From assembly GCA_016716185.1 (NCBI GenBank), contig JADJWV010000002.1:1030501-1094500 (forward strand): a stretch of DNA of 64,000 nt. Reading direction: 5' to 3'. How positions within the stretch are numbered: position 1 is the first letter of the stretch; each line of letters opens with the position of its first letter. This document shows positions 55,929-64,000 of this stretch, one piece after another. The translations under genes and the position numbers were made by a program. Origin of the DNA: Saprospiraceae bacterium. Its GTDB lineage: Bacteria > Bacteroidota > Bacteroidia > Chitinophagales > Saprospiraceae. Under the pieces are notes generated by a model that was not told the DNA's origin, ran no database searches, and worked only from the letters and a program-made list of their open reading frames with translations.

Positions 55929-56744
55929 ATGAAAGAAAACATCCTTAAACAAATACAGGATCGCAATCATCCTCATTTTTTTTTAATCGCTGGGCCCTGT
56001 GTGGTTGAATCCGAACAACTATGTCAGGATATTGCAGGACATGTCAAGGAAATATGCGACCGTTTACAAATTCCCTATATTTTCAAAGCATCTTACAGGA
56101 AAGCAAATCGATCAAAAATTGATTCGTTTACCGGGATAGGCGACCGGCTGGGGATGGAGATTTTACACAGGATCGGATCTTCATTGAATATTCCGGTAAC
56201 GACAGATATACACACTGAAGATGAAGCCGGGGTCGCTGCCCAATATACAGATGTACTGCAAATTCCTGCTTTCCTGTGCCGGCAAACCTCATTGTTACAA
56301 GCAGCCGCGGCGACTGGCAAAACTGTGAATGTGAAGAAAGGTCAGTTTATGAGTCCGGAAGGAATGCAATTTGCAGTAGATAAAATCAGACAAAGCGGCA
56401 ATTCAAAAGTATGGCTTACCGACCGGGGAACGACCTTCGGGTATCAGGATCTCATCGTTGATTATAGAGGAATCCCGGCCATGAGGGCTTTTGAAGTTCC
56501 GGTCATTATGGATTGTACCCATTCTCTGCAACAACCCAATCAAACATCAGGGGTTACCGGTGGAAAGCCTCAACTGATCGAAACGATAGCTAAAGCAGCG
56601 GTTGCTGTTGGCGCAGACGGATTGTTTATTGAAACTCATCCCAATCCTGCCGTTGCCAAATCTGACGGTGCCAATATGCTGAAAATGGAATATCTGGAAG
56701 CCCTTCTGGAAAAGCTTCTAAAAATCAGACAGGCGCTGAATTAG
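55929..56744 (+). CDS. kdsA: 3-deoxy-8-phosphooctulonate synthase
   Basis: 271 residues, typical length. Motifs of the DAHP-synthase-like class I family are present: FLIAGPCVVESEQLC, IFKASYRKANRSKIDSFTGI, the KKGQFMSPEGMQFAVDKI segment, LTDRGTTFGY and MDCTHSLQQPNQ, then GGKPQLIETIAKAAVAVGA. It condenses phosphoenolpyruvate with arabinose 5-phosphate to give Kdo-8-phosphate, for the lipopolysaccharide inner core. Translationally close to the HU/SPOR gene (2 bases) and the FAD oxidoreductase (2 bases). Confidence 0.96.
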   Translation: MKENILKQIQDRNHPHFFLIAGPCVVESEQLCQDIAGHVKEICDRLQIPYIFKASYRKANRSKIDSFTGIGDRLGMEILHRIGSSLNIPVTTDIHTEDEAGVAAQYTDVLQIPAFLCRQTSLLQAAAATGKTVNVKKGQFMSPEGMQFAVDKIRQSGNSKVWLTDRGTTFGYQDLIVDYRGIPAMRAFEVPVIMDCTHSLQQPNQTSGVTGGKPQLIETIAKAAVAVGADGLFIETHPNPAVAKSDGANMLKMEYLEALLEKLLKIRQALN

Positions 56745-56746
56745 AT

Positions 56747-58315
56747 ATGCAAATTGCAGACTATAGAATTCCGGCTGCAGAGATTGATAACCAAGAGGCC
56801 CACCGGCAGGCAATTTCACAAGCATTAAAAATTAAAAAGGGCCTTCCGTTTTCGTTTCGGATCATTCGGCGAAATATCGATGCGAGGTCTAAAACCATTT
56901 TTTATGTATTGCGTGCAGAAGTAAACCCGATAGGTGTTAATACAGTTGAAGCTACCGAATTTGATTTTAAATACGTTGGCGATAAACCAGTTGTTCATAT
57001 TGTTGGGTCCGGTCCCTGTGGTTACTTTGCTGCGCTTGAACTGATCCTTGCCGGGTACAAACCCGTTATTTTAGAAAGAGGCAAAGACGTGCGCGAAAGA
57101 CGGCGCGATTTGCGTGCCATCCAACAAGATGGCATTGTCAATCCGGACTCCAATTACTGTTATGGAGAAGGTGGTGCGGGAACTTACTCGGATGGTAAAC
57201 TTTATACGCGGTCAGACAAACGGGGAAACATCAGGCGAGTGCTGGACCTTCTTGTTTTTCACGGTGCAGATCCCGATATCCTCATCGATGTGCATCCGCA
57301 TATCGGAAGCAATAAACTTCCGGGTATCGTTCATAACATCAGAATGACCATTGAAAAATCAGGTGGAGAAATTCTCTTTAATACCTGTTTGATTGACTTC
57401 GTTGTCGAACAGGGTAGTATTACAAAACTGATCACCAACAGAAATACCATCGAGTCACAGCAGGTCATCATTGCTACCGGCCATTCTGCCAGAGAAATTT
57501 ACCGGCTGTTTTATGAGAAAAATTTGTCTATTGAACTGAAATCCTTCGCCATAGGTGTTCGCATAGAACATCCACAGAAACTTATCGATGCCATTCAATA
57601 TAAAACCGAGCCCAGGCCGGATTACCTGCCCGCTGCAAGTTATGCTTTGAGTTGCCAGGTCGAAAATAAAGGCGTTTTTTCATTTTGCATGTGCCCCGGT
57701 GGTTTGATCATCCCGGCTGCAACAGCTCCTGGAGAAATGGTCGTAAACGGCATGTCTTTATCCAAAAGAGATTCCCCATTCGCCAACAGTGGAATAGTTA
57801 CAACCGTGGATCCAAGTGATTTCAAAGACTTTTCGCGATTCGGCGCTTTGCAGGGTATGCTTTATCAAGCCCATATTGAAAAATGTATGTTTGAACTGGG
57901 TGATGGAGGACAAAGTGCTCCGGCGCAGCGATTGGAGGACTTTTTGAAAAATCAATCGAGCAAAGAATTGCCCGGAACATCCTACATACCCGGAATTTTT
58001 CCGGCAGCATTACACCATCATTTGCCTGCAGAACTCAACCACCGTTTAAAAAATGGGCTGGCACAGTTTTGCAAACGATTGCCGGAATACTTGCACAAAG
58101 ATGCCATATTGGTTGCAACAGAATCGCGAACGAGTGCACCGGTTACCATTCCAAGAGACCGGGAAACCTTGATGCATCCCCAAATCATTGGGTTGTATCC
58201 GGCAGGGGAGGGCGCAGGATACGCCGGAGGTATCTTATCTGCAGCCATGGATGGACAAAAAGTAGCCCATGCGGTGGTTGCAAATCAATTCAAGTCAAAA
58301 TCATTCCATTTTTAA
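56747..58315 (+). CDS. FAD-dependent oxidoreductase (COG2509-like)
   Basis: 522 residues. The dinucleotide-binding GxGxxG is at about residues 86-92 (HIVGSGPCGYFAALELILAG), after an ~80-residue N-terminal domain. Diagnostic for the uncharacterised COG2509 FAD dehydrogenases are NYCYGEGGAGTYSDGKLYTR and the C-terminal GLYPAGEGAGYAGGILSAAM. Substrate unknown. Placed 2 bases after kdsA, so the three genes 54931-58315 are one operon, although no shared pathway is evident. Confidence 0.88.
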   Translation: MQIADYRIPAAEIDNQEAHRQAISQALKIKKGLPFSFRIIRRNIDARSKTIFYVLRAEVNPIGVNTVEATEFDFKYVGDKPVVHIVGSGPCGYFAALELILAGYKPVILERGKDVRERRRDLRAIQQDGIVNPDSNYCYGEGGAGTYSDGKLYTRSDKRGNIRRVLDLLVFHGADPDILIDVHPHIGSNKLPGIVHNIRMTIEKSGGEILFNTCLIDFVVEQGSITKLITNRNTIESQQVIIATGHSAREIYRLFYEKNLSIELKSFAIGVRIEHPQKLIDAIQYKTEPRPDYLPAASYALSCQVENKGVFSFCMCPGGLIIPAATAPGEMVVNGMSLSKRDSPFANSGIVTTVDPSDFKDFSRFGALQGMLYQAHIEKCMFELGDGGQSAPAQRLEDFLKNQSSKELPGTSYIPGIFPAALHHHLPAELNHRLKNGLAQFCKRLPEYLHKDAILVATESRTSAPVTIPRDRETLMHPQIIGLYPAGEGAGYAGGILSAAMDGQKVAHAVVANQFKSKSFHF

Positions 58316-58369
58316 CAGGGTGATGGCTCTAAAACACACGGGCACTAACAATTCGGTTTGCCTTATATT

Positions 58370-58377
58370 TACCTTTG
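58370..58377 (+). promoter_or_regulatory. -7 box (TAnnTTTG) of the E1 gene
   Basis: TACCTTTG is an exact -7 consensus, 13 bases before the ATG at 58391. This also supports that start over one at 58358, which lies upstream of the box. Confidence 0.55.
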
Positions 58378-58390
58378 CAGGATAGGATAT

Positions 58391-60457
58391 ATGAGTAAGA
58401 AAAAAAATCACCAAATTTCTCCAGAGCTGCTTGAAAATGCGTTTCGTATATTATCGACGGCTAAATCAATGACGGAGGTTTACGAAGAAAACTTCAAATT
58501 CACCAGCAAATATGTTCACGCTACTTCCAGGGGTCACGAAGCTGTGCAAATTGCCTTAGGACTCCAATTGCTTCCGGTCGATTTTCTTTCTGCCTATTAC
58601 CGGGATGACAGCCTGCTTTTATCAATCGGCATGCAACCCTATGAACTTATGCTCCAGTTGATGGCTAAAAGAGATGATCCATTTTCAGGAGGAAGGTCTT
58701 ATTACAGTCATCCGAGTTTGAAGCGCGACGATATGCCTAAAATTCCACATCAGTCATCAGCTACCGGAATGCAAGCCATTCCCACTACAGGAATAGCGAT
58801 GGGAATTCAATACCGGGAACGATCGGGCTTGAATAGTCCGGAAGAAATTCCACCGATTGTGGTGTGTTCTTTAGGCGATGCATCGATCACAGAAGGCGAG
58901 GTCGCTGAAGCGTTTCACATGGCTTCGTTGAAACAACTTCCAATATTGTATCTGGTTCAGGACAATGAATGGGACATCAGTGCGCATGCCAGCGAAATCA
59001 GAAAGGGCGATGCCACAGATTTTATAAAAGGATTTCCCGGTATAGAAAGTTATTCCATTGACGGAACTGATTTTTCAGACTGTTATCGCATTTTTCAAAA
59101 AGTCATAACAAAGATCCGCAAAAAACGAAAGCCATTTCTGGTTCATGCAAGAGTCCCACTGTTGAATCATCATACCAGCGGTGTGCGCAAGGAGTGGTAC
59201 CGCGAGGATCTCGAAGAACACCAAAAACGCGACCCATATCCCCGGTTCAAAGCGCTTTTGCAAAAGAATGGATTTACGGATGAGCGCATTCAGGAGTTGG
59301 AAAATGAATGTCGCGAACAAGTGTTAGTTGATTTTGAAAAGGCAAAAAACGCACAGGATCCTCTGCCATCAGACCTGTATTTGCATGATTTTGCTGAAAC
59401 GGACATTCATTCCGAAACCGGAAACAGGCATCCGGAAAACGGCGAAGAGAAAGTTATGGTCGATTGCGCCCTTTTCGCCATCGAAGAATTGATGCGAAAA
59501 CATCCGGAATGTCTGTTGTACGGCCAGGATGTTGGAAAAAGGTTGGGTGGTGTTTTTCGGGAAGCAGCGACACTGGCCCAGAAATTTGGAGATCACCGGG
59601 TTTTCAATACACCGATACAGGAAGCATTTATTGTGGGATCTACAGTAGGAATGTCTGCGGCCGGCTTAAAGCCTATTGTCGAAGTCCAATTTGCGGATTA
59701 TATATGGCCGGGTTTGAATCAGCTTTTCACGGAAGTGGCCCGCTCGTGTTATTTAACCAATGGTAAATGGCCCGTAAGCATGGTTTTGAGGGTACCTATC
59801 GGCGCATATGGCAGTGGGGGCCCATATCATTCATCCAGTGTGGAAAGTGTGGTTTGTAATATTAAAGGCGTGAAAGTAGCCTATCCATCCAATGGTGCGG
59901 ACCTGAAAGGATTGATGAAAGCCGCTTATTACGACCCCAATCCCGTCGTCATCTTTGAACACAAAGGACTCTATTGGTCTAAAGTACCGGGAACGGATAT
60001 GGCTAAAGGAGTCATGCCCGGAGAAGATTACATCGTGCCATTGGGATTGGCGAGGACCGTTCAAACTTGCGAGACCGATCCGGATAAAACAACGATGTGC
60101 GTCATTAGTTATGGAATGGGCATCCATTGGGCATTGAATGCTTCAGTAGATTTCAAGAACAGGGTTGAGATCTTAGACCTGAGATCATTGGTTCCACTCG
60201 ATGAACAAGCAATTTATAATGTAGTCCGTAAACACCACCGGGTGTTGGTTTTGACAGAAGAAACCCTGGAAAACAGTTTTGCACAAACAATCGCAGGAAG
60301 AATCTCTATGAATTGTTTTGAATCTCTGGATGCACCCCCCCAATGCATTGGAGCTAAAAATCTACCTGCAATTCCACTCAACAGCATTCTTGAAAAAGAA
60401 ATGTTGCCGGATGTTCAATCCATTTCCAAAGCAATGCAAGATTTGCTTGATTATTGA
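58391..60457 (+). CDS. 2-oxoacid dehydrogenase E1, fused alpha and beta subunits
   Basis: 688 residues from the ATG at 58391. Residues 1-340 are the E1 alpha subunit, with the thiamine-diphosphate motif CSLGDASITEGEVAEAF ... QDNEWDIS. Residues 355-688 are the E1 beta subunit, with LLYGQDVGKRLGGVF, VFNTPIQEAFIVGSTVGMSA, FADYIWPGLNQL and the C-terminal VLVLTEETLENSFAQTI. The fused order is common in Bacteroidota. It decarboxylates a branched-chain 2-oxoacid or pyruvate and passes the acyl group to an E2 lipoyl subunit; the exact substrate is not readable. No E2 or E3 gene is in the window, so the E1 is encoded apart from its partners. Confidence 0.93.
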   Translation: MSKKKNHQISPELLENAFRILSTAKSMTEVYEENFKFTSKYVHATSRGHEAVQIALGLQLLPVDFLSAYYRDDSLLLSIGMQPYELMLQLMAKRDDPFSGGRSYYSHPSLKRDDMPKIPHQSSATGMQAIPTTGIAMGIQYRERSGLNSPEEIPPIVVCSLGDASITEGEVAEAFHMASLKQLPILYLVQDNEWDISAHASEIRKGDATDFIKGFPGIESYSIDGTDFSDCYRIFQKVITKIRKKRKPFLVHARVPLLNHHTSGVRKEWYREDLEEHQKRDPYPRFKALLQKNGFTDERIQELENECREQVLVDFEKAKNAQDPLPSDLYLHDFAETDIHSETGNRHPENGEEKVMVDCALFAIEELMRKHPECLLYGQDVGKRLGGVFREAATLAQKFGDHRVFNTPIQEAFIVGSTVGMSAAGLKPIVEVQFADYIWPGLNQLFTEVARSCYLTNGKWPVSMVLRVPIGAYGSGGPYHSSSVESVVCNIKGVKVAYPSNGADLKGLMKAAYYDPNPVVIFEHKGLYWSKVPGTDMAKGVMPGEDYIVPLGLARTVQTCETDPDKTTMCVISYGMGIHWALNASVDFKNRVEILDLRSLVPLDEQAIYNVVRKHHRVLVLTEETLENSFAQTIAGRISMNCFESLDAPPQCIGAKNLPAIPLNSILEKEMLPDVQSISKAMQDLLDY

Positions 60458-60486
60458 TTTTTTAATGTGTCGAAACAACTGTCTTG

Positions 60487-61302
60487 TTAATTGATGTAAA
60501 TCTTTTTTGAGAATTTTTTGTCCTCCACCTTAAAATTCAGAAAGTAAATTCCAGTTGCTAATTTTCCAGTTGCCAATTGATTCCTCTCAATCTGATCTTT
60601 TTGTAGGATAAGTTTTCCATTCACGTCGTTCATAAATATGGAATGGATGATTGCATTCTGATTTCCAAGAAAGATGATTTCGGCTCCATTGTTGAACACC
60701 TGTATATCCCTCAAAAGTTCTGTTGAATTATCATTGGCTACCGGCAGCCTGAAATGGTAGGTCTTCTTTAATTTAAGGACATTATCTCCAAGCCTGTCTC
60801 CATTACCATTGGCAAGCAAGGCTGTGTAATAAAAAATAATGCTGTCGTTTGGTACGGATGAAGGAGCAGTATATTGAAATTTCCAGGCAGCTTCTCCATT
60901 GACGTTAAAAAATTTAGCCTGCAGCTGTCTTGCATAAAATCTTTTCGTCACATTATCTCTTGCAACATTAACCCTTTCGTTGGGAATTTCAGTCAGCGTA
61001 CCTACAAAGGCATGGCCATCATCTAAGGCAGTCAACTGAAATCCGGTTCTGATCGCAGTGTCCGATTTATTCAATATCGTTACCTCGTAAGTTGTATTGG
61101 CAATGATCGTGTCAGGGAGTCCGACCAATTCTGAAGTCCCGGTATAGTTTCCCCCACCATGACAATTGTTTTGCTGGCAGGTTGTTTCTCCCGGTGCACC
61201 GGTATTTGCTGTGGGTGGATTGGATGGCTCCGGAACGGAAGCATTAAAAACACAAAAGAAAAATATAGCAATAAATAAATAAAGGCTGTAAAGTTTTTTC
61301 AT
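60487..61302 (-). CDS. CX4CH Reeler-like (choice-of-anchor V) protein with T9SS domain
   Basis: 271 residues from the ATG at 61302. A signal peptide (MKKLYSLYLFIAIFFFCVF) is followed by the short segment GAPGETTCQQNNCHGGGNY with a CX4CH haem-binding-like motif (Cys42, Cys47, His48). A Reeler/choice-of-anchor V beta-sandwich (about 52-190) and a type A T9SS domain (IQVFNNGAEIIFLGNQ ... ATGIYFLNFKVEDK) come after. If the motif holds haem the protein is a secreted cytochrome; that is unproven. Last gene of a three-gene minus-strand operon. Confidence 0.85.
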   Translation of the reverse strand: MKKLYSLYLFIAIFFFCVFNASVPEPSNPPTANTGAPGETTCQQNNCHGGGNYTGTSELVGLPDTIIANTTYEVTILNKSDTAIRTGFQLTALDDGHAFVGTLTEIPNERVNVARDNVTKRFYARQLQAKFFNVNGEAAWKFQYTAPSSVPNDSIIFYYTALLANGNGDRLGDNVLKLKKTYHFRLPVANDNSTELLRDIQVFNNGAEIIFLGNQNAIIHSIFMNDVNGKLILQKDQIERNQLATGKLATGIYFLNFKVEDKKFSKKIYIN

Positions 61303-61324
61303 GATCAAAATTTTAAATGGGGTT

Positions 61325-62251
61325 CTATTCTTCGTCTATTTTATTTTTTACAATTTGAAATATCCTGGACAAATTGAATCCAAACTGGACTTCACCTGAA
61401 AATAAATTTCCATTCTCTTCAGCGAGCAATGCACGCTCATTCATTCCTGTTGAATTCGAAAAATGCAACTGAAAAACATGACCTCCCGTTTCGATATCTA
61501 CACCTATAGACAATGGATGTGATCTGAAATCGCGTGGGAATTTATTGAATGGATAATAATAATCGACAACCACGGCAAAGCGATTATTAAGTTTGTAACG
61601 GGCACCTAATCCCAGTGCATACATGTTGTTGGGGATCAAAATATTATCGACTATATTGCTATGCAGCAATATGGGATTGATTTGGGCTGTCAATCGCTCG
61701 TTAAATTTTCTTCCAACGATGATCTGATGAAAATAAGACAACCTTCTGGCCTCGGTTACTTCAATTTCCGGATCTGGTAAAACATTATTCTTGAGTCCAT
61801 TGCGAATTAAACCTGAGGTCCAGACTACTGATACCGGAATATTTTTCGCTCCTTCAGATTGCCAGAGTATTCTGTATTTGATAAAAGCATCGAGCTCTTT
61901 TTTGAAAGTACTTCGGGCAATTCCAACGGTAAGATTTTTTGTGATGCCATAATCAAAACTCATTCGCATGGTAGCGTTGTCCAGTCCCCAGAATTCATCA
62001 AAACCCTGATCTACGCGTCCAAACCGATGGAGAATCCTAAAATCCAGCGCACCAGCCGGTAGCATTTCCATGCTGTGTGAACTGATGACCCGCGAAGACT
62101 TGAAAGCATTTGTTATCCGCGTGGTTTGTTCGGGTTCTGGGCCAAGTGCATCCAGGAGATCCTGTGCATTTCCACGGATACAACTGAAACACAAAACGGT
62201 AAGAAATACGGTTCTTAAAATCATATTTACCTTTAATTTAAGCCTTTTCAT
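61325..62251 (-). CDS. DUF5777-type outer-membrane beta-barrel protein
   Basis: 308 residues with a signal peptide (MILRTVFLTVLCFSCIRGNA, after a possible earlier start; the ATG at 62224 is the alternative). The barrel begins after SSRVISSHSMEMLPAGALDF, a DUF5777 hallmark, followed by RILHRFGRVDQGFDEFWGLD. The rest is alternating strands, ending FGFNLSRIFQ. Family function unknown. It sits between a c-type-haem-like lipoprotein (19 bases) and a CX4CH T9SS protein (22 bases), so it may be a conduit or anchor in an envelope redox unit. Confidence 0.87.
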   Translation of the reverse strand: MKRLKLKVNMILRTVFLTVLCFSCIRGNAQDLLDALGPEPEQTTRITNAFKSSRVISSHSMEMLPAGALDFRILHRFGRVDQGFDEFWGLDNATMRMSFDYGITKNLTVGIARSTFKKELDAFIKYRILWQSEGAKNIPVSVVWTSGLIRNGLKNNVLPDPEIEVTEARRLSYFHQIIVGRKFNERLTAQINPILLHSNIVDNILIPNNMYALGLGARYKLNNRFAVVVDYYYPFNKFPRDFRSHPLSIGVDIETGGHVFQLHFSNSTGMNERALLAEENGNLFSGEVQFGFNLSRIFQIVKNKIDEE

Positions 62252-62270
62252 AGGCTGTATTTATAAAATA

Positions 62271-62924
62271 TCAATTATTTTTTGCGCCTTCAGATATCCA
62301 TTTTTCAATCTGCCGGATTTTACAATCTGGGATTTGGTTTCCATTTTTTGGCATGGCTACATAGCCCCTTTCTCTCCGGATGGAACCTAATAAGCTGGTA
62401 TTATCTACTGTAGCTTTCACCCCAGCATAATTGTTGTAATTAACACTTCCCTGGGGCTGACTTCCTGCGTGACATCCATTGCAATAGAGTTCTAAGATCG
62501 GAAATATCGTTGTTGAATACCTTACATCTGCTGTATCACAGGTCACATCGCTACACGGAACATCCTTCCTTGCGCCCTGCTCGATCCATAAAGAAAGGGT
62601 CGATATTTCTTCTTTGCCCAGCCTTGGAAATGGGTCGGGAGGCATGGGACTGAAAGCAGAGGTGATGACTTTATACAATTTACTTCCGGCATAATTGCCC
62701 GGTTCCACAATGGTCAACAGGCCTTCATAAGTTGTGAAATCATAACCCTCGGTTCGGTCAGCACTGTTGTGGCAGCCACTCCTCGTGCAGCTGGATAGTA
62801 TAAGAGGTGCTACTTCCTGTTCATAACACACCTCTCTTCCAATTCCGATGTATTCGTCTGTACAGGAGCTCACTATTAAAACCCCCGATATACCGATGAT
62901 CCAGCTTCTTATAGCTTGTTTCAT
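62271..62924 (-). CDS. Lipoprotein with two c-type haem-like domains
   Basis: 217 residues, lipoprotein signal MKQAIRSWIIGISGVLIVSSC with lipidation at Cys21. Two similar halves each have a haem attachment motif and a downstream methionine that could be the distal ligand. The first is CTRSGCH (CX4CH, Cys46-His52) with SPMPPDP; the second is CNGCH (CXXCH, Cys148-His152) with YVAMPKNG. This resembles the planctomycete-type cytochrome c domains common in Bacteroidota. First gene of the operon with the DUF5777 barrel. Electron transfer at the outer membrane is likely but its partner is not known. Confidence 0.85.
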   Translation of the reverse strand: MKQAIRSWIIGISGVLIVSSCTDEYIGIGREVCYEQEVAPLILSSCTRSGCHNSADRTEGYDFTTYEGLLTIVEPGNYAGSKLYKVITSAFSPMPPDPFPRLGKEEISTLSLWIEQGARKDVPCSDVTCDTADVRYSTTIFPILELYCNGCHAGSQPQGSVNYNNYAGVKATVDNTSLLGSIRRERGYVAMPKNGNQIPDCKIRQIEKWISEGAKNN

Positions 62925-63072
62925 AGTGTTTTATTATAAAATATTATCTGCAAAATTAAAATTTTAAGTCAATTGGCATCTCATATTAACGTTTTACCTG
63001 AATTAACTTGAGCGAAATTAAATTAAAGTTCAGGATGGTTTTTATAATGAAATTTTATTTTTTCAATTCGGT

Positions 63073-63114
63073 AAAAAAGGGAAAGGATCGAGGTATGTAA
63101 CCGGGATCCTTTCC
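63073..63114 (-). terminator. Intrinsic terminator of the PepSY-like gene
   Basis: Perfect 10-bp stem GGAAAGGATC (63080-63089) and GATCCTTTCC (63105-63114), with an A6-run at 63073-63078 that is T6 on the minus strand. It lies about 100 bases after the stop of the PepSY-like lipoprotein gene. Confidence 0.8.
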
Positions 63115-63213
63115 AATAGATCATGATGATAAATCTGAAGAAGCCTGAGTAAAAGATTTTGTGAATTAATCGATAAATTACCTTGGGCTTCGTTCAAAGG
63201 GTTGGCCAGGATC

Positions 63214-63840
63214 TCATTTCAATTCCTTGACAAAGTTTCCCTGATTATCAAATAGCAATGCTTTGATTTCGCCGTTCCATTCAATTGCAATGACATATTC
63301 TCCGCTTTTTGTTGTTCCAGCCCGCTTGATCACATATCCGGAATAATTGACATCCAGATAGTCGGTCAAATTCCCGGGAAGGCTTGTCGGATCAGTCGGA
63401 ATGAGGTGTTTGCGTTTTCCTTTTGGGCCTTTTTTTCTGGGTTCCAACTCTTTGATGAAAGAACCGTCAGGTCCGAATTCCAGGAGTTTGAAATCGCCAT
63501 CGCTGAGTTTCGCCACAACAATGAAATTTCCACTACCCACAATACAGGCACGAATGAGCTTTGCACCCGGATAAGTCGCTTCAACGTAATTGCTTACCTC
63601 CAATGGCAAATCCTCAACGGGTACCCTTTTGCATAAAGAATCTCTTCGGTGTTTCTTTCTGCCTTCTGCAAGGGGGTCCCCGGTGGTGTTCATTTCATAG
63701 ACTTCAGAAATTTCTGAATTCAGGGAATTTTCCAATAAACTTTGGGTGTCTGATGCAAGCGACGCATCTAATAAACTTTCCTGCTGACATGAAGTCAGGA
63801 ACATGGCAACAATGACCATGCTGCTTAAAATACTTTTCAT
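63214..63840 (-). CDS. PepSY-like (beta-lactamase-inhibitor-like) lipoprotein
   Basis: 208 residues, lipoprotein signal MKSILSSMVIVAMFLTSC with lipidation at Cys18. After a polar linker there are two PepSY-like/BLIP-like repeats. Each has the pattern L-P-x-x-(V/L)-x-x-(Y/Y)-(x)n-(Y/F)-x-G-(x)n-V/I: copy 1 about 73-130 (VPVEDLPLEVSNYVEATYPG), copy 2 about 148-208 (SLPGNLTDYLDVNYSG). Each ends in a GxFIKEL / GNFVKEL strand. Such domains are secreted or membrane-linked in Bacteroidota, with unknown ligand. Alone, with its own terminator; no catalytic residues. Confidence 0.83.
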   Translation of the reverse strand: MKSILSSMVIVAMFLTSCQQESLLDASLASDTQSLLENSLNSEISEVYEMNTTGDPLAEGRKKHRRDSLCKRVPVEDLPLEVSNYVEATYPGAKLIRACIVGSGNFIVVAKLSDGDFKLLEFGPDGSFIKELEPRKKGPKGKRKHLIPTDPTSLPGNLTDYLDVNYSGYVIKRAGTTKSGEYVIAIEWNGEIKALLFDNQGNFVKELK

Positions 63841-64000
63841 AAATGTTAATTTAAATGGTGATTAAAAAATGATTAGGTAGGAGTGCTTCATTTAGAATTT
63901 TTTGATTGTGTTGAGTATTGGATCGGGTTTTCTGTGTTTGGTTTAAATCAGGGGCTATTTATTACAAAGCTTAATTTTTACATTTCCAGGCAACCTTTTT

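Noticed and set aside
58391..60457. E1 alpha-beta fusion as an assembly artefact
   Set aside because: Both halves are complete, the linker is in frame, and this fusion is common in Bacteroidota.

Overview
The window reads as chromosome of a free-living member of the Bacteroidota, most likely a Saprospiraceae-type organism. This is inferred from gene content, not from a taxonomic marker. Five proteins end in type IX secretion (T9SS) sorting domains. HYR, PKD and fibronectin-III repeats are common. A TonB-dependent receptor, TonB-like and DUF5777 proteins are present, and several genes have a TAnnTTTG-like -7 box instead of a Shine-Dalgarno site. The tRNA does not encode CCA. There is no sign of a phage, integrase, transposase or CRISPR array.

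Layout. 2-1467: a histidine kinase cut by the window edge and its response regulator. 1991-7056: a membrane DUF1295 enzyme and a large HYR-repeat secreted protein. 7415-7487: initiator tRNA. 7784-9190: a TlpA-like thioredoxin. 9305-23715: a tightly packed six-gene minus-strand operon of exported proteins (small T9SS cargo, collagen-like fibre with a self-cleaving S74 tip, HExxH protease, outer-membrane barrel, ~2400-residue TANFOR-type giant, FN3 protein). A response regulator and propeller-type sensor kinase operon (23967-27806) lies directly upstream. 28076-29812: an NTF2-like lipoprotein and a close relative of animal dihydroceramide desaturase. 30060-36735: two tandem adamalysin-like secreted metalloproteases, the second lacking its catalytic glutamate. 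36835-37836: six exact-period 167-bp tandem repeats.

38005-47456 is mainly metabolism: GDP-mannose synthesis, aminotransferase, LOG protein, TonB-like protein, two PLP sulfur/amino-acid enzymes around an APC permease, PnuC, and a coiled-coil membrane protein. 47561-48277 is a PolB-type exonuclease. 48510-48923 is a four-helix-bundle gene broken by one in-frame TGA and bracketed by inverted low-complexity repeats. 49210-60457 is mostly housekeeping: rpe, a TonB-dependent receptor, rpsP, an unknown helical protein, an HU/SPOR membrane protein in an operon with kdsA and an FAD oxidoreductase, and a fused 2-oxoacid dehydrogenase E1. 60487-62924 is a three-gene envelope redox operon (di-haem-like lipoprotein, DUF5777 barrel, CX4CH T9SS protein). 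A PepSY-like lipoprotein closes the window.

The strongest candidate for an undescribed system is the 9305-27806 block: a secreted fibre, protease, barrel and giant-protein operon with a likely dedicated two-component regulator. Also notable are the protease/pseudoprotease pair, the 167-bp satellite array, the DEGS1-like desaturase and the TGA-interrupted four-helix gene.
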